Assembly: GCA_037074615.1 (NCBI GenBank)
Contig: CM073542.1
Location: 18,244,001-18,308,000, forward strand
Source of the DNA: Leucaena leucocephala
Lineage: Eukaryota > Streptophyta > Magnoliopsida > Fabales > Fabaceae
Direction: 5' to 3'
Length of the DNA: 64,000 nt
The notes beneath the pieces were generated by a model that searched no databases, was not told the origin of the DNA, and worked only from the letters and a program-made list of their open reading frames with translations. The position numbers and the translations under genes were made by a program. Within the stretch, counting starts at the first letter, position 1, and every line of letters starts with the position of its first letter. This document shows, piece after piece, positions 21,514 to 32,562 of the stretch.

Positions 21514-21946
21514 CTTGAAGAAGTGCTGCATAAATATCTGGTTCGTTAGCGAAGAGACGAACAAGGAAAGTCAAAAGATCAGTCGAAGTGTCGTGTCTAG
21601 AGACCATAACAAGCATTATATTTTGGATGATTTCCTTCTCAGTGATCACTTCTTTTCCTTCTTCATCTTTCACGCCAAGTAAACTAGTGATGAGGTCTTG
21701 TTGAAAGAAGCGTTGTTTTGATTCTTGCTGAGTTCATTCTTCTTCTTCTACACAACCTCCTTCATTATTTTCTGAATTTTTGAGCTCTCTTTGAGGCTAC
21801 GATTGCAAGTTAATGGGGACTGACCATATACCCTCCATCATGGGTTGAAAGCATTTCAGAAATTCATCTCTTAGCTTTCCACGCTCCACACCAAGTAGAA
21901 GAGAGCATATTATGTTGAATGTTAGGGTATTCATTAGAGGCAACTC
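21514..21946 (-). pseudogene. P450 pseudogene A, exon III (I-helix)
   Basis: From an AAG acceptor at 21947 it reads ELPLMNTLTFNIICSLLLGV, DEFLKCFQPMMEGIWSVPIN and then, after a stop and frame breaks, EEGKEVITEKEIIQNIMLVM followed by VSRHDTSTDLLTFLVRLFAN, ending at a GTATGC donor (21513-21508). The oxygen-binding I-helix motif of the family is AGxDT; here Ser-Arg replaces Ala-Gly. A related exon stands at 35611-36057. Confidence 0.85.
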
Positions 21947-24047
21947 CTTCAACAGCACAAGAAATTAACGTGTTCATAATTTGATTTTAGTTTCACTTTA
22001 GCTCAAATTTTATTTTTTTTTGATATTTTAAGCTATGATCCTCACCAGGATTAATACAGCCCCATTGTAAATATATAAGCTAGATGATTAATTTGTAAGA
22101 TTAAAGAAATTAGTTAAATTAAGTTAGTTAAAAATATATATTGACTTTCTTACAATACTTTATTTAACCATTTGCATTTGAATTATCTCTAATACAAATA
22201 TTTTTAATATGTGTAATCAATTGATATAGTTTGAGAAAAAAATATAAGTTTGTGAGACAAAATTGATTAAAGTATTATATTTATAATTAAAATAAATCTT
22301 CTAATTAACTCTTACACTTAAAATAAGAGGCATCAGAGTACATTTTTTTATTAGTAGGGGTGTTAAGAGAGTGGAATTGAGATGGATAAAGATTAGGATT
22401 CAAAAAATGATTGCTTGATGGGTTACTTATTATAACTATGGAGATCTAAACTTGAAACAAATGTTGCAAATGCACGGCATAAAATTGTACTCTTTCCCTT
22501 CCTAAATATAGAACCTAGTTTGTAGTACAAAACTATGTCTTATATTTATGATATAATGTCGCATGTCATCGACGCTCAAACTAAATATTAAATTAATCTC
22601 TATATAGTATAGATTTCAACTTAAGTCGTATTATTTATATGGAGTTAATACCTGACTTAACTCTATATTAGATTAAGTGTGAGTAGGAGGAGAGAGTAAA
22701 CGAGAATTTGATTAATTAGAATTTATAGAAAAATAGACAAAAAATAATGAGAATAAAGTAAGAAAAATGATAAATATTACCAATATGAATATGAGCACTC
22801 TCAAATATTGATGTGTGGCTAATAATGTTCAATAATATAACGGAGTTGTAAAAGAAAATAATAATTAAGTTAAAAGGCATAACCTTAGGAAACCTCTTAA
22901 CTCTAATTATTTATTTCATAAAACACCTAGAACCCTAAAATGATTTTAATTTATAAATAATTATTAACAACTACTTAACTTGCAAACTAATTATTAATTA
23001 AATACATCCTCAAAAAGTATTAATAGTTTTCAATGAAAACTCTTTTAGGAATTCAATGAAACTTTTATAAATTAATCATGTAAATCAATTAAGAATATAA
23101 AGGATAAACATAAATTAATTCATATGAGGAATAAAAGATACAAATGAAGAACAAAAATTATAATTATTAAAAAGATTACAATAGTCTTATCACAAATTTA
23201 TTCAAAGAGAAATAAATATATTTATAAAGCAAAATTTAAAACCTAGACATAAAAAAATTACAAAATGAAAAGATTAAATTCTAATAAAACTAATTATAAT
23301 TCCTAATTTTTTGAAATACATAAAAGAAAAACACCTTCATATAAATCAATTTAATCAAGAAAAATAATAAGATCAATAATAACACAACAAAATGATATTT
23401 TTAATCATTTAATTTATATAATTAATTAAAGTATAAAGTGAGTAAAACTACTACAATAATACTTATTAAATATGATAAATTTTACAAAATATATATGAAA
23501 TAATATGATAACATGTGAATTTATGAGGATCATAGGAGTATTTTACAAACAAAGGATGCAACTCAAAAGATAAATGATTTAGTAATTGAATAATAAATAA
23601 ATGAAGTGCAATACAACCTTAATTTTTATATAAAAGAAAAAAATATATATGCTTTTCATAAATTTGGTGAAAATTACGTTGACATAATTCTAAAATAAAT
23701 AATATTAAACAAACTTCAATTTTAAATTTGTAAAGTCAAATATATTATAATAAAACAACCAATTTGTAAAAGCAAATATATTAGAATAAAAAACAACCAA
23801 TTGTGCCCAACAAGGGCACGGTTTGAATTGCTTCCAAAGTTAGAAAACCAACTATTTGTTTATTTATTTTAGAATTACTATACCATCTATTTTCTCAAAC
23901 TTTATGTGCACGGAGAGGGGATTTTTTTCTAGTTTTCTAATGAATTCTCAATTCCTAATTTTCAGTGATAATTCTTAAGCTTTCAAAATAATTAAAAAAA
24001 TTCATAACTAAATCTTTAGGTAAAATTTTCCTTCGCAAATTCTTCTA
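21947..24047 (-). other. Intron 2 of P450 pseudogene A, left part
   Basis: Very AT-rich, no coding motif. It joins, beyond copia element 2, with 31939-32245. The assignment as intron follows from exons II and III lying on either side in the same orientation. Confidence 0.5.
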
Positions 24048-24446
24048 TGTTAGAAAATATGCCAGTCTACTCTTGGTGGATTAGACCCATGTCCATGAGG
24101 AGTGAAGATAGAGGGAACGATTATATTTTTGAAGGTAGGAAAATGAGGGAGTGGAAAGTTACAAGTATCCCACTCCTCCCAAAAGATACACACGTACAGA
24201 AGAAACAGTGGGTGGAAATCAGTTTCAGACTCTCGGGTGTGTAGTTCTTTTTCCAGTAACAAAGGAAAAAGAGTGTGCTCTTCTTTTTCTCCTCCTCTAT
24301 TCTCCTTCCATTTTCTATTCATCGGTGCTCTTCCTTTGTGGGTGCATTTGCTATATGAACATGCTAGAGTCCATATAAGGTGCTCTGGTTGTATGTGGGT
24401 ATCTCAATAAATAAGAGACATTCTTAAGTATGCCCAAAAACCTTCA
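24048..24446 (+). repeat. 5' LTR of copia element 2
   Basis: 399 bp, TG...CA ends, preceded by TTCTA. It lacks the 12-bp palindrome of the element 1 LTR. Confidence 0.95.
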
Positions 24447-24447
24447 G

Positions 24448-24460
24448 TGGTATCAAAGCC
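24448..24460 (+). other. Primer-binding site of copia element 2
   Basis: TGGTATCAAAGCC, one change from the complement of initiator Met-tRNA, one base after the LTR. Confidence 0.9.
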
Positions 24461-24632
24461 TAGTTTTGTGCTTCTGCATACATTATGTGATTTTTTTGTT
24501 TTCCTGGTAGCATGATGTTATTGTCTCTATGTATGTCCAAAAATATTTGTTATATGACAAGAAACATAGAGCATGCATTTAATATTGCCTCGAAATTGGA
24601 TATCGGACGGAGGACTAATGGCTACAAAATAT

Positions 24633-24726
24633 GTCGGGTCTAACAGACCCGACCCATCTTTCAGTTGGGTCTATGCGACCTGACTGAAGGTCAGGGATGA
24701 TCAAAACACACCGTTTTGATCATCCC
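24633..24726 (+). promoter_or_regulatory. Hairpin cluster in the leader of element 2
   Basis: GTCGGGTCT pairs with AGACCCGAC over a 3-base loop (24633-24653). An imperfect stem around TCAGTTGGGTC and CGACCTGACTGA follows. Then GGGATGATCAAAAC pairs perfectly with GTTTTGATCATCCC over 5 bases (24694-24726). The cluster begins about 170 bases after the primer-binding site. Element 1 has the first stem in nearly the same sequence and a different but also perfect second stem. Confidence 0.6.
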
Positions 24727-25278
24727 AAAACGGTGTTATTTTAATGCTTGAAAAAAAAGAGAAGCACCATTTCTGCAAAAAAAAATTTGGGCTGTCAAAA
24801 GCCTAATTCTAAAAAAATGTTTTTATTTTGTTTTCTGGCAGTAGGGGTTATGGGTTGGGTCAGATCAATGGATCCAACCTGGACCCACAAAAAAATAAAA
24901 TAAATAAGTTTTTTAATTAAAAAAATTGAATTAAAAAAAAGGAGGAAAATCTAGTGACTGACACATGGTTATGGTCACGTGGCAACACCAGACTGGCGAG
25001 TGTAATACACGTGCTAGAGGCTGAGAGCGGGGTTTGTTCAATTTTTTACCTGATTTTTTTTCTTTTTAGGGCATATGAGGTAGCGTGGGACCTCCGATTA
25101 AAGTGCGGTTTATTCCTAAAATCCCTAAAATCAAGATATTTATGTTCATATATAATTTTTCTAATTTTAGGGGCAATTTTAGACCTTTTTATGAATATTC
25201 ATTGTATTGTTTGGTGTTTTTAATGTTTAAAAATTTTATAAATTATGATAATTAATATTTTTTATTATTTAGGTGAAA

Positions 25279-25940
25279 ATGACTTTATCTAGCATTGAAT
25301 CTCTGGGATATACCTTAAATGATGACATCTCATTCTTATATATTGTCAATAACCTAGAGGTGAACCTTTAAGAGGACCACGAGGGGGAACCTGAGGAGGA
25401 TTCAGAATAAGATCTTGATAAACTTTCTGAAGAAGACCCAGAGGAGTTGATGGAGGAAGTTCTGCAAAAGGAGCCAGAAGTAATATATGATTTTGGATCG
25501 TGCTCATAAACTTTATTCCCCATTGAACCTCTTCCTCTACACCTTTCATGGTGTCTTCATATTTAAACTCCAAGATGGCCTACTCTTAACAAAGAATCTC
25601 CAGTTGAGGATATAGAGGAAGTGAACCAACCTCTTACCCCTACTTTGGCCATGAACATAGCTGAAAGAGATGCAGCCAAACTAACAAACTTAAAAGGCGT
25701 TAATGGCGTGATTGTTGATTACATTGAATTCATGATAAATAAGGATAATATTGAATTCTACATGAAAATCATGATAGAATATATAAGAGCAACAAGGGTT
25801 AGAGGTAAGCCCAAAATAGGACGCATGAGCAAGATATATTGGCTTAAAATAATAGAATTTGTATCTAACATTAAAAAGCCATTGTAAGCTTAAGAAGCTA
25901 AGAAAAATAATGTTAGAATATTGTAAAGCTAATATCAAAT
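25279..25940 (+). pseudogene. Extra sense reading frame upstream of gag, element 2
   Basis: Counterpart of the unrecognised frame at 17785-18458. It begins ATG at 25279 just after ATTATTTAGGTGAAA (acceptor-like), with SSIESLGYTLNDDISFLY, then an acidic region with stops. After 25590 it reads EEVNQPLTPTLAMNIAERDA, then VNGVIVDYIEFM and IEYIRATRVRGKPKIGRMSK, ending IEFVSNIKKP before a 2-bp deletion shifts the frame. The conserved core is shared with element 1 residue for residue at many positions. No signal peptide, membrane segment or zinc motif is visible. It is distinct from gag, which starts 450 bp later. Confidence 0.7.
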
Positions 25941-26396
25941 AATGTATATTTTTATTTTGATTTCCATTGCTTTACTTTGTTAAGGACATGTTTTATTACT
26001 CTTTATTTGTAAAGATTTACCATTTATTACATGTCTTATATGAAAGAAAAATATGTTTCATTTCATTTCTTTATCTTAGTTGTAATTCATGTATACCTTT
26101 TTATAAGTGAGAGCTTTTTTAGATGATGAGTATTCTAAAAGTAAGATTTGATGAGAATAGTGCTTATATTAATTTTGATAGAAAATGATGGTGTTGCTAG
26201 TGCTTATGTGATGGGAGGTACAAACGTATTCTCCTGATCATGGGTCTAGTAATATCATTATTTTTCTGATTAAAAATGATAAAAGTATGTGACATTGTAT
26301 ACTTTACATGTGCTATACATATATAAATTCACTTAAATGTTCTATAGTTCAATAAATTAATGTGGGAAAGGTTTGTCACATAACTGATATTGAACA

Positions 26397-27372
26397 ATGG
26401 CATCAAAGAATATTATTGTTGAATTGAACAAGGGGAAAAACTTAATGAGGACAACTGGGATATTTGGTACCGAAAGGTCCAATATATTCTAGAAGAACAT
26501 GATGCAATTGAGTCATTAACAATGGCAATGGTAGAGCCTGAGGCTAAAAATATGGCCTAACATAGGAGAGACCAAGAAGCATACCTGTCTTGGAAAATGA
26601 AGAATAGCATAGTAAGAATCACACTGCTGAGTGCAATGGTTGATGATTTAATGTGTGATTTTAAGACACACAGAATGGCACAAGCAATATGGATTACCTT
26701 AAATGATAGGTTTGGGGGAGTCTCAACTACTAAGCTTAGAAGGTTGACAATTAAATTTGATACCTATAAACTAAAACCAAATAATCCTCTGAGGCAATAT
26801 CTACAAGAGATGTCCACAATGATTCATGAACTGAAGGAGGTTGGATATAATCTATCTGATGAACAGCAAGTGCTGTCATCAGGTCTCTCCCTACCAGTTG
26901 GGAGCACATGAAAGTTAATCTAACCCATAATAAAAATATCATCACTTTCAATGATGTAGCTAAGCATTTGGAGCTAGAGGATGAACGTGTGGAGGTTTAT
27001 AAGGCCACTGGACAAGCCTATTTAATTGAAGGTGTTGGTCTTTTCCAATCAAAGCCTAAATTCAAAAAGGGCAAGAAATTTCAGAAAAATGAGAAGAAAG
27101 GCGGTCCTCCACCCAAGAAGGGCAAGCGACGATATAAGAAGAAGGGAAAGAAAGGAGGCAAGAAAAAACTAGACCTAAAGAAGGTCAAATGCTTTGCTTG
27201 CCACAATATGGGACATTTCGCACGTGACTATTCTAAATATACCAAAAGAGAAAATGTAACAGTAAATTATGTGAATTCACATGTCTTATTTGTTTCTAGT
27301 ACTATTTTTCTGACAGAACCTATTTCTTTTTCTTGGATTATTGACTCAAACTCCATAGATCGTGTAAGTTGA
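26397..27372 (+). pseudogene. Copia element 2 gag
   Basis: It starts MASKNIIVELNKGK at 26397 and loses frame after one missing G. The capsid core VDDLMCDFKTHRMAQAIWIT, LRRLTIKFDTYKLKPNNP and MSTMIHELKEVGYNL is readable from 26597, with a break at about 26880. The Lys-rich linker and KCFACHNMGHFARDYSKY follow. The last Cys of the zinc knuckle is Tyr, so the knuckle is defective. The frame runs on to the protease start and ends at a TGA at 27370. Confidence 0.9.
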
Positions 27373-27740
27373 GATCGAGGATCTTTTATAAAATACCGTT
27401 GGTTGCCATTTCAAAGCAAGTGGCTTTTCTTTGGCAATAATACAAGGATCAAGGTTCGAGGCATTGACACCTGTATACTTGTTTTACATGGTGGAAAGAC
27501 CTTGATGCTGCATGATGTGTTTCATGCTCCTAACATCTGACAGAATTTAATTTCTATAATTTTCTTATTAGACTTTGGGTTTAATGTAAACTTTCATGGT
27601 AAAGTTGTAAACATTTATAGCGACTCAATATTTTATGGTTCAGCTTTCCGATTTCAAAAGTTCTTTATTTTGGACCTTGCTCGTGATTTTAATACTCACG
27701 ATTGTTTTGCTATTACTTTGAATAATCCTGATATGAATAT
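27330..27740 (+). pseudogene. Copia element 2 protease
   Basis: The frame from gag continues into WIIDSNSIDRVS, where the family motif is DSG(S/A)T, so the Gly and Thr of the active site are replaced. Several stops follow. Downstream, LHGGKTLMLHDVFHAP is still readable. Confidence 0.8.
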
Positions 27741-28520
27741 CTGGTATCCTGAGTAGGACATATTAATCAAAATAGAATAATTAAACTAGCTAAAGAAGGC
27801 TTGTTGGGAGTAATCCTTAACATGAACATGTCATTATGCGAAATTTGTCTAGCTGGTAAGGCTACTAGAAAACCATTCGGTAAGGGAACATGAGCCAAAA
27901 ACCCATTGCAATTAATCCATTCCGATATTTGCGGTCCAATGAGTGTGAAGACAAGACACAGAGCTTGGTATTTTATTATCTTTATTGATAATTTTCACGA
28001 TATGGTCATGTCTATTTGATTTCACATAAGTTTGAAGAACTAGAGTGTTTTAGATAATACATCAATAAAATAGAAAATCAAATGAACAATAAGATTAAGG
28101 CATTACGTACTGATCAAGGTCATGAATACCTTTTAGATCAATTTAAACTACTCTGTGAAGAAAAATAAATTATTAGGCAACTAACTATCCCAGGTACACC
28201 CCAACAGAATGGGGTTGCCGAAAGAAAAAATAAAACTTTCTAGACATGGTTATGTCTATGATGGCACAGGCAAACCTTCCAATTTCACATTGGGGTGATG
28301 CTTTATTAACATCAACCTTCATATTTAACCGTGTGCCCTTAAAGTCAGTGGGTTCTATACCCTACGAGTTATAGACTAAACGTCAGCCAGATCTAATCAT
28401 CCTTAGACCTTAGGGCTCGGCGTCATATATCCATGACAATTCTCTTAGATATGGGAAATTAGGTCTTAGAGGGAAGAAATATATTTTCATAAGGTACTCT
28501 GAACCCTCAAAAAGATATGT
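27741..28520 (+). pseudogene. Copia element 2 integrase
   Basis: The zinc region (CEICLAGKATRKPFGKG-like, first Cys changed by mutation) is followed by IHSDICGPMSVKTRHRAWYF and ALRTDQGHEYLLDQFKLL. The catalytic Glu is kept in NGVAERKNKTF (about 28205-28240), unlike elements 1 and 3. Stops occur, for example directly after that box and at about 28168. Confidence 0.85.
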
Positions 28521-29900
28521 ATTCATAAGTGAAATTGAAGATGGAACAATGACTAAAATAGAATCAAGAGATGTTATGTTCATTGAAATGGAGTTTCCCA
28601 GTAGGGGAGATGTTGACCGCACTGTATCTCTTTATGAGACTCATGAACATGACAGTGCTGAACAAATTAACAGACTAGAATCCTCTAGGTATGTCAATTT
28701 GAGTGGGAGGCAAGAACGATCAACACAAAGACCGAGATAAATGAGAAAATATAAGCAAATTGCTCATATCAGAAAGAGTAATAGGGAAAGTGTTCCTAAG
28801 AGATACTTCCTAATAAAAGGAGAAGCACTCTTAATTACTCCAGAAGGGGATGTTGAAGCCTACACTATTCATGAGGCCTTGGCAAGTCCTGCCAAGGAAG
28901 AATGGAAGAAAGCAATGAAAGAGGAAATGGACTCAATGATAAAAACTAAGTTTAGGAATTGGTTGATTTGCCAAAAGGGCGTAAAGCCATTGGGAACAAG
29001 TGGGTTCTCAAAATCAAGAGAAAGGTGGATGAATCAATTAACAAATTCAAAGCTCAATTGGTTATAGAGGGATATACACAATAGGAAGGTATAGATTATG
29101 AGGATACATTTTTTACCTGTTGTGCGCTTTAATTCTACAAGACTTAAGTCTAGCAATAGTAAATAGTTTAAACTTAGAGTTACATCAGATAGATGTAAAA
29201 ACCACATTCCTAAATAGTGATTTAGATAAAGAAATCTATATGGAACAACCAATAGGTTTCATTAAAAAAGGGTTTGAACACAAGAAGTGTAAACTCAAAA
29301 GATCAATTTATGGATTAAAACAGTCATCCAGGCTGCGGTACTTGAGTTTTCACAAAGCAATAACCTAATATAACTTCCAGATGATAGAGGAAGACCATTG
29401 TGTCTATGTTAAGCTGTTTGAGGGTAACTTTGTGATATTATCCTTATATGTAGATGACATACTCTTAGCCAGAAATAGTCTTGACTCGGTGATAGCTAAT
29501 AAAGAATGGCTTTCATCAAATTTTGAGATGAAAGACATGGGAAAAGCATAATACATACTTGGAGTCAAGATTCAAAGGAATCGTTCCAAGAGAATCCTCA
29601 CTCTTTCACAAGAGAATTATATCAAGAAGATACTTGAGCGATTTAATATGAGTGATTACAATCCCATGGATATCCTTGTGGCCACTGGAGTAGAATTGAG
29701 TTTTGACATGTATCCTAAAACTAAATTAGACAAAAAGCAAATAGAAAGAGTTCTGTAGGCTAGTGTCATTGGTAGCCTGATGTATGAAATGATGTGTACA
29801 AGATCATATATTTGTTATGCCATAAGGCTGGTTAGCAAATTCTAGTCTAACCCCAGTGAGAAATATTGGAAAGCAGTAAAGAGGATCTTGAGATACTTAA
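28521..29900 (+). pseudogene. Copia element 2 reverse transcriptase
   Basis: The linker region 28549-28740 and RT N-terminal part 28741-29067 include EEWKKAMKEEMDSMIK. RT blocks LELHQIDVKTTFLNSDLDKE and KRSIYGLKQSSRLRYLSF lie at 29120-29368. The active-site box YVDD is intact at 29447-29458. Multiple stops and frameshifts prevent expression. Confidence 0.9.
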
Positions 29901-30420
29901 ATGGCACAACTGACTATGCGTTATGTTATATAGGAAGCAATCTGTGCCTAATTGGATATTTTGATGTTGATATAGGCAGTGATGAAGAAGAACGCAGATC
30001 GACTTTATGATACACCTTCTTGCTTAACAATGGTGCCATATGTTGGAGTAACAAGAAGCAAACGTGCATTGCTTTACACTCTATGGAAGTTGAGTTTATG
30101 GCATGCACTACAGTAGCATAAGAGGCTATTTGGCTAAAGAGATTTATCGAACACCTAGGGTTTAGGAATGAGAGTACCAATCCGGTATTGATACACTGTG
30201 ACAATACTGCGCTATAGCCTACACCAAAGACCCTAAGTATCACAGCAACACCAAACACATTGATATAAAGTATAACTTTGTGAGGGATTATATAACACAG
30301 AAAATTATAACTGTACAATACATTTCAACTAAATGTATGGTTATAGACCCCCTAACCAAGTTAATAGGTAAAGAAATATTTGAGAAATATGTAAAAGCTA
30401 TTGGCATGCAAAAAATATAA
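29901..30420 (+). pseudogene. Copia element 2 RNase H
   Basis: Readable pieces include NNGAICWSNKKQTCIALHSM-like sequence, FIEHLGFRNESTNPVLIH and KHIDIKYNFVRDYI, ending at GMQKI and a TAA. One base is missing near 30210 compared with element 1. Confidence 0.85.
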
Positions 30421-31522
30421 AGTTGCAAACTGTATGTAATACTTTTGTTTTTTTATTAATGATATCATGTGTCATTTATTATTACTTATATGTTTGGGTA
30501 AAAATATACAATGTCTAGTATGTCATACAGGTTGAAAAGGATAGTTCTATCACACAATTAACCGCCTTTGATGCTAGAGAAGTATTCAAAGATGATACAC
30601 GTGTTGACGAGTAAAGTAGCAAGAGTGCTGATATGGTAGAGAAGAAATACAATAAATGCCGCCTTAGTTTAAAAAGTGCAGTGAGTCGAGGTGAGATCCA
30701 TGAGTAAGGGTATGGATCAAACTATGGATACCCACATCCATGAAACTTGTTGCCAGATAACAAATTCTTCTAAATTGACATCATATTATGTAAATAGAAT
30801 TGAAGAGTTTGGATTTATATACTATGAGTGTCTAGACTTAAGTTTGTACTATGTGATTGATAGAATCAAAAGGTCGTATACTCTTTAAGGATAAGAGGAG
30901 CACTATAACATGTGATTCATACCACATGTGCTAAAGAACCGCAAATAGAAAGTAATTGAATCAATCCCTGCTTCATTGTTATGTGAGTTCCAAAAGGTAT
31001 CATCCTTTCGATAATGTCCTTTGACTTTGATAGTATTATAGATGTATGTTTCAGTGATTGTTACTTTAGTATATATCCTATGGTCAAATTATATATGAAC
31101 CAAAGGTATTATTCTAGGAAAGGAGTTGATTCATATCAAAATGATACATGGGCGAAAGAGAGATTGCCAGAATATACACATCCATACTAGTGTCTGTGAT
31201 CGGTCCCTTATGATATTATTTTGTTAATTTCATAAGTATAGATACTATGCAAAAGTGGAGGCTATCTGAGTTATATGCTAACTCAAGAGGGATTAGATTA
31301 GCCATAAGAAAAGTGTATATGGGTAAATCTTAGACATTCAAGCCATTATAACTTATTTTGATCGAGTTGCACTAAAGGGTTGCTTTGTGTTAGTCTCTGT
31401 AAAAGGGATTTCTAGTATGAATGGCCAAGTGGAGACGTCATACCTACACGGTCACAAAAAAGCATCTAGTATGAAAGAAGGAAGAGAATGAGATTTGACC
31501 CATGACATCTGATCCACCAAGT
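30421..31522 (+). other. 3' non-coding region of copia element 2
   Basis: Corresponds to the 1.1-kb 3' regions of elements 1 and 3. No conserved reading frame. Confidence 0.7.
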
Positions 31523-31534
31523 GTGAATGGGAGA
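31523..31534 (+). other. Polypurine tract of copia element 2
   Basis: GTGAATGGGAGA directly before the 3' LTR. Confidence 0.85.
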
Positions 31535-31933
31535 TGTTAGAAAATGGGCCAGTCCACCCTTAGTGGATTAGACCCAGGTCCATGAGGAGTGAATATGGAG
31601 GGAACGATTATATTTATGAAGGGAGGAAAATGAGGGAGTAGAAAGTTACAAGTATCCCACTTCTCCCATAAGATACACACATAGAGAAGAAACAGTGGGT
31701 GGAAATCAGTTTCAGGCTCTCGGGTGTCTAGTTCTTTTTCCAGTAACAAAGAAAAAGGAGTGTTCTCTTCTTTTTCTCCTCCTCTATTCTCCTTCCATTT
31801 TCTATTCATTGGCACTTTTCCTTTATGGGTGCATTTGCTGTGTGAACGTACCAGAGTCCATACAAGGTTCTTCGGTTACGTGTGGGTATCTTAGTGGATA
31901 AGAGACCATCTCAGGTACGCCCGAAAACCTTCA
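31535..31933 (+). repeat. 3' LTR of copia element 2
   Basis: 399 bp, same ends as the 5' LTR, followed by the target duplication TTCTA. Confidence 0.95.
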
Positions 31934-32245
31934 TTCTAGTATCCTAAAATTAAATCCTATTAGAAATTGAACCAAAATAATACATACCTAGTCAACATGT
32001 GAAGCAAAATATATATGGATCTTTGAAATTGGTAGGTGTGACTCTGAACCCAATTGCCATAGATGCTATTTTTATGAATTATACTTTCGTACGTATATTT
32101 GATGTGAAACCACACTTATTTTTGTTCTTTCTCTTATCTTTACCTTCAAAGAATTAAGTCTCCTTTTAGATCAAGTTCATGGTTTGAAGTATCACTACCG
32201 ATTAGATGAAAATAATTTGTATGCAATATACAAAGAACAATATAC

Positions 32246-32458
32246 CTTGACTTCTTGTTTACCATGCCAATACATCTCATAGTGCATCTTAACTTCTTCA
32301 TCCATCTTCCCCACATAACATTTCAATGATTACGGCTTAAAGAATGGCACAATTGCTCCTCTCACTCTCTTGGGTTATTCTCTATTAAGCTCCAGCAGGG
32401 TTCGATCTCCCAGTGTCATCCTCATCTGCTTCGCCTGCTCATTCGCCAATGTAGACCC
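32246..32458 (-). pseudogene. P450 pseudogene A, exon II
   Basis: The minus strand reads STLANEQAKQMRMTLGDR, LLELNRE, stop, KRVRGAIVPFFKP, stop, SLKCYVGKMDEEVKMHYEMY and WHGKQEVK, then a GTATAT donor (32245-32240). This is the region before the C/D helices of CYP716-like P450s. The intron that follows holds copia element 2, and exon III (21946) continues the protein in phase (…EVK then ELPLMNT). The acceptor is taken as CAAAG at 32459; a longer reading to 32486 is possible. Confidence 0.8.
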
Positions 32459-32562
32459 CTTTGATATTTGAAACTTCAATGTCATACTAAAGAATCATTT
32501 CAAGTTAATTGAAAGCATACGCTTCAATAAAAGGGGAAAAACACACACTAATTTGTGCATAC

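Larger units (their letters stand above)
24048..31933 (+). mobile_element. Full-length Ty1/copia retrotransposon, element 2
   Basis: Plus-strand element of 7886 bp with two 399-bp LTRs (24048-24446 and 31535-31933) that start TGTTAGAAAAT and end ACCTTCA. TTCTA at 24043-24047 and 31934-31938 is the target duplication. Primer-binding site, leader hairpins, extra leader frame, gag, protease, integrase, RT, RNase H and polypurine tract follow in order. The LTRs differ at about 47 of 399 positions by eye (about 12%). Its coding part is closely related to element 1, but its LTR sequence is mostly different. It lies in an intron of P450 pseudogene A, in opposite orientation to that gene. Confidence 0.95.

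Noticed and set aside
24047..24378. Open frames on both strands inside the LTRs of element 2 (also 31537-31901)
   Set aside because: They are translations of LTR sequence repeated at both ends; LTRs of copia elements do not normally encode protein.
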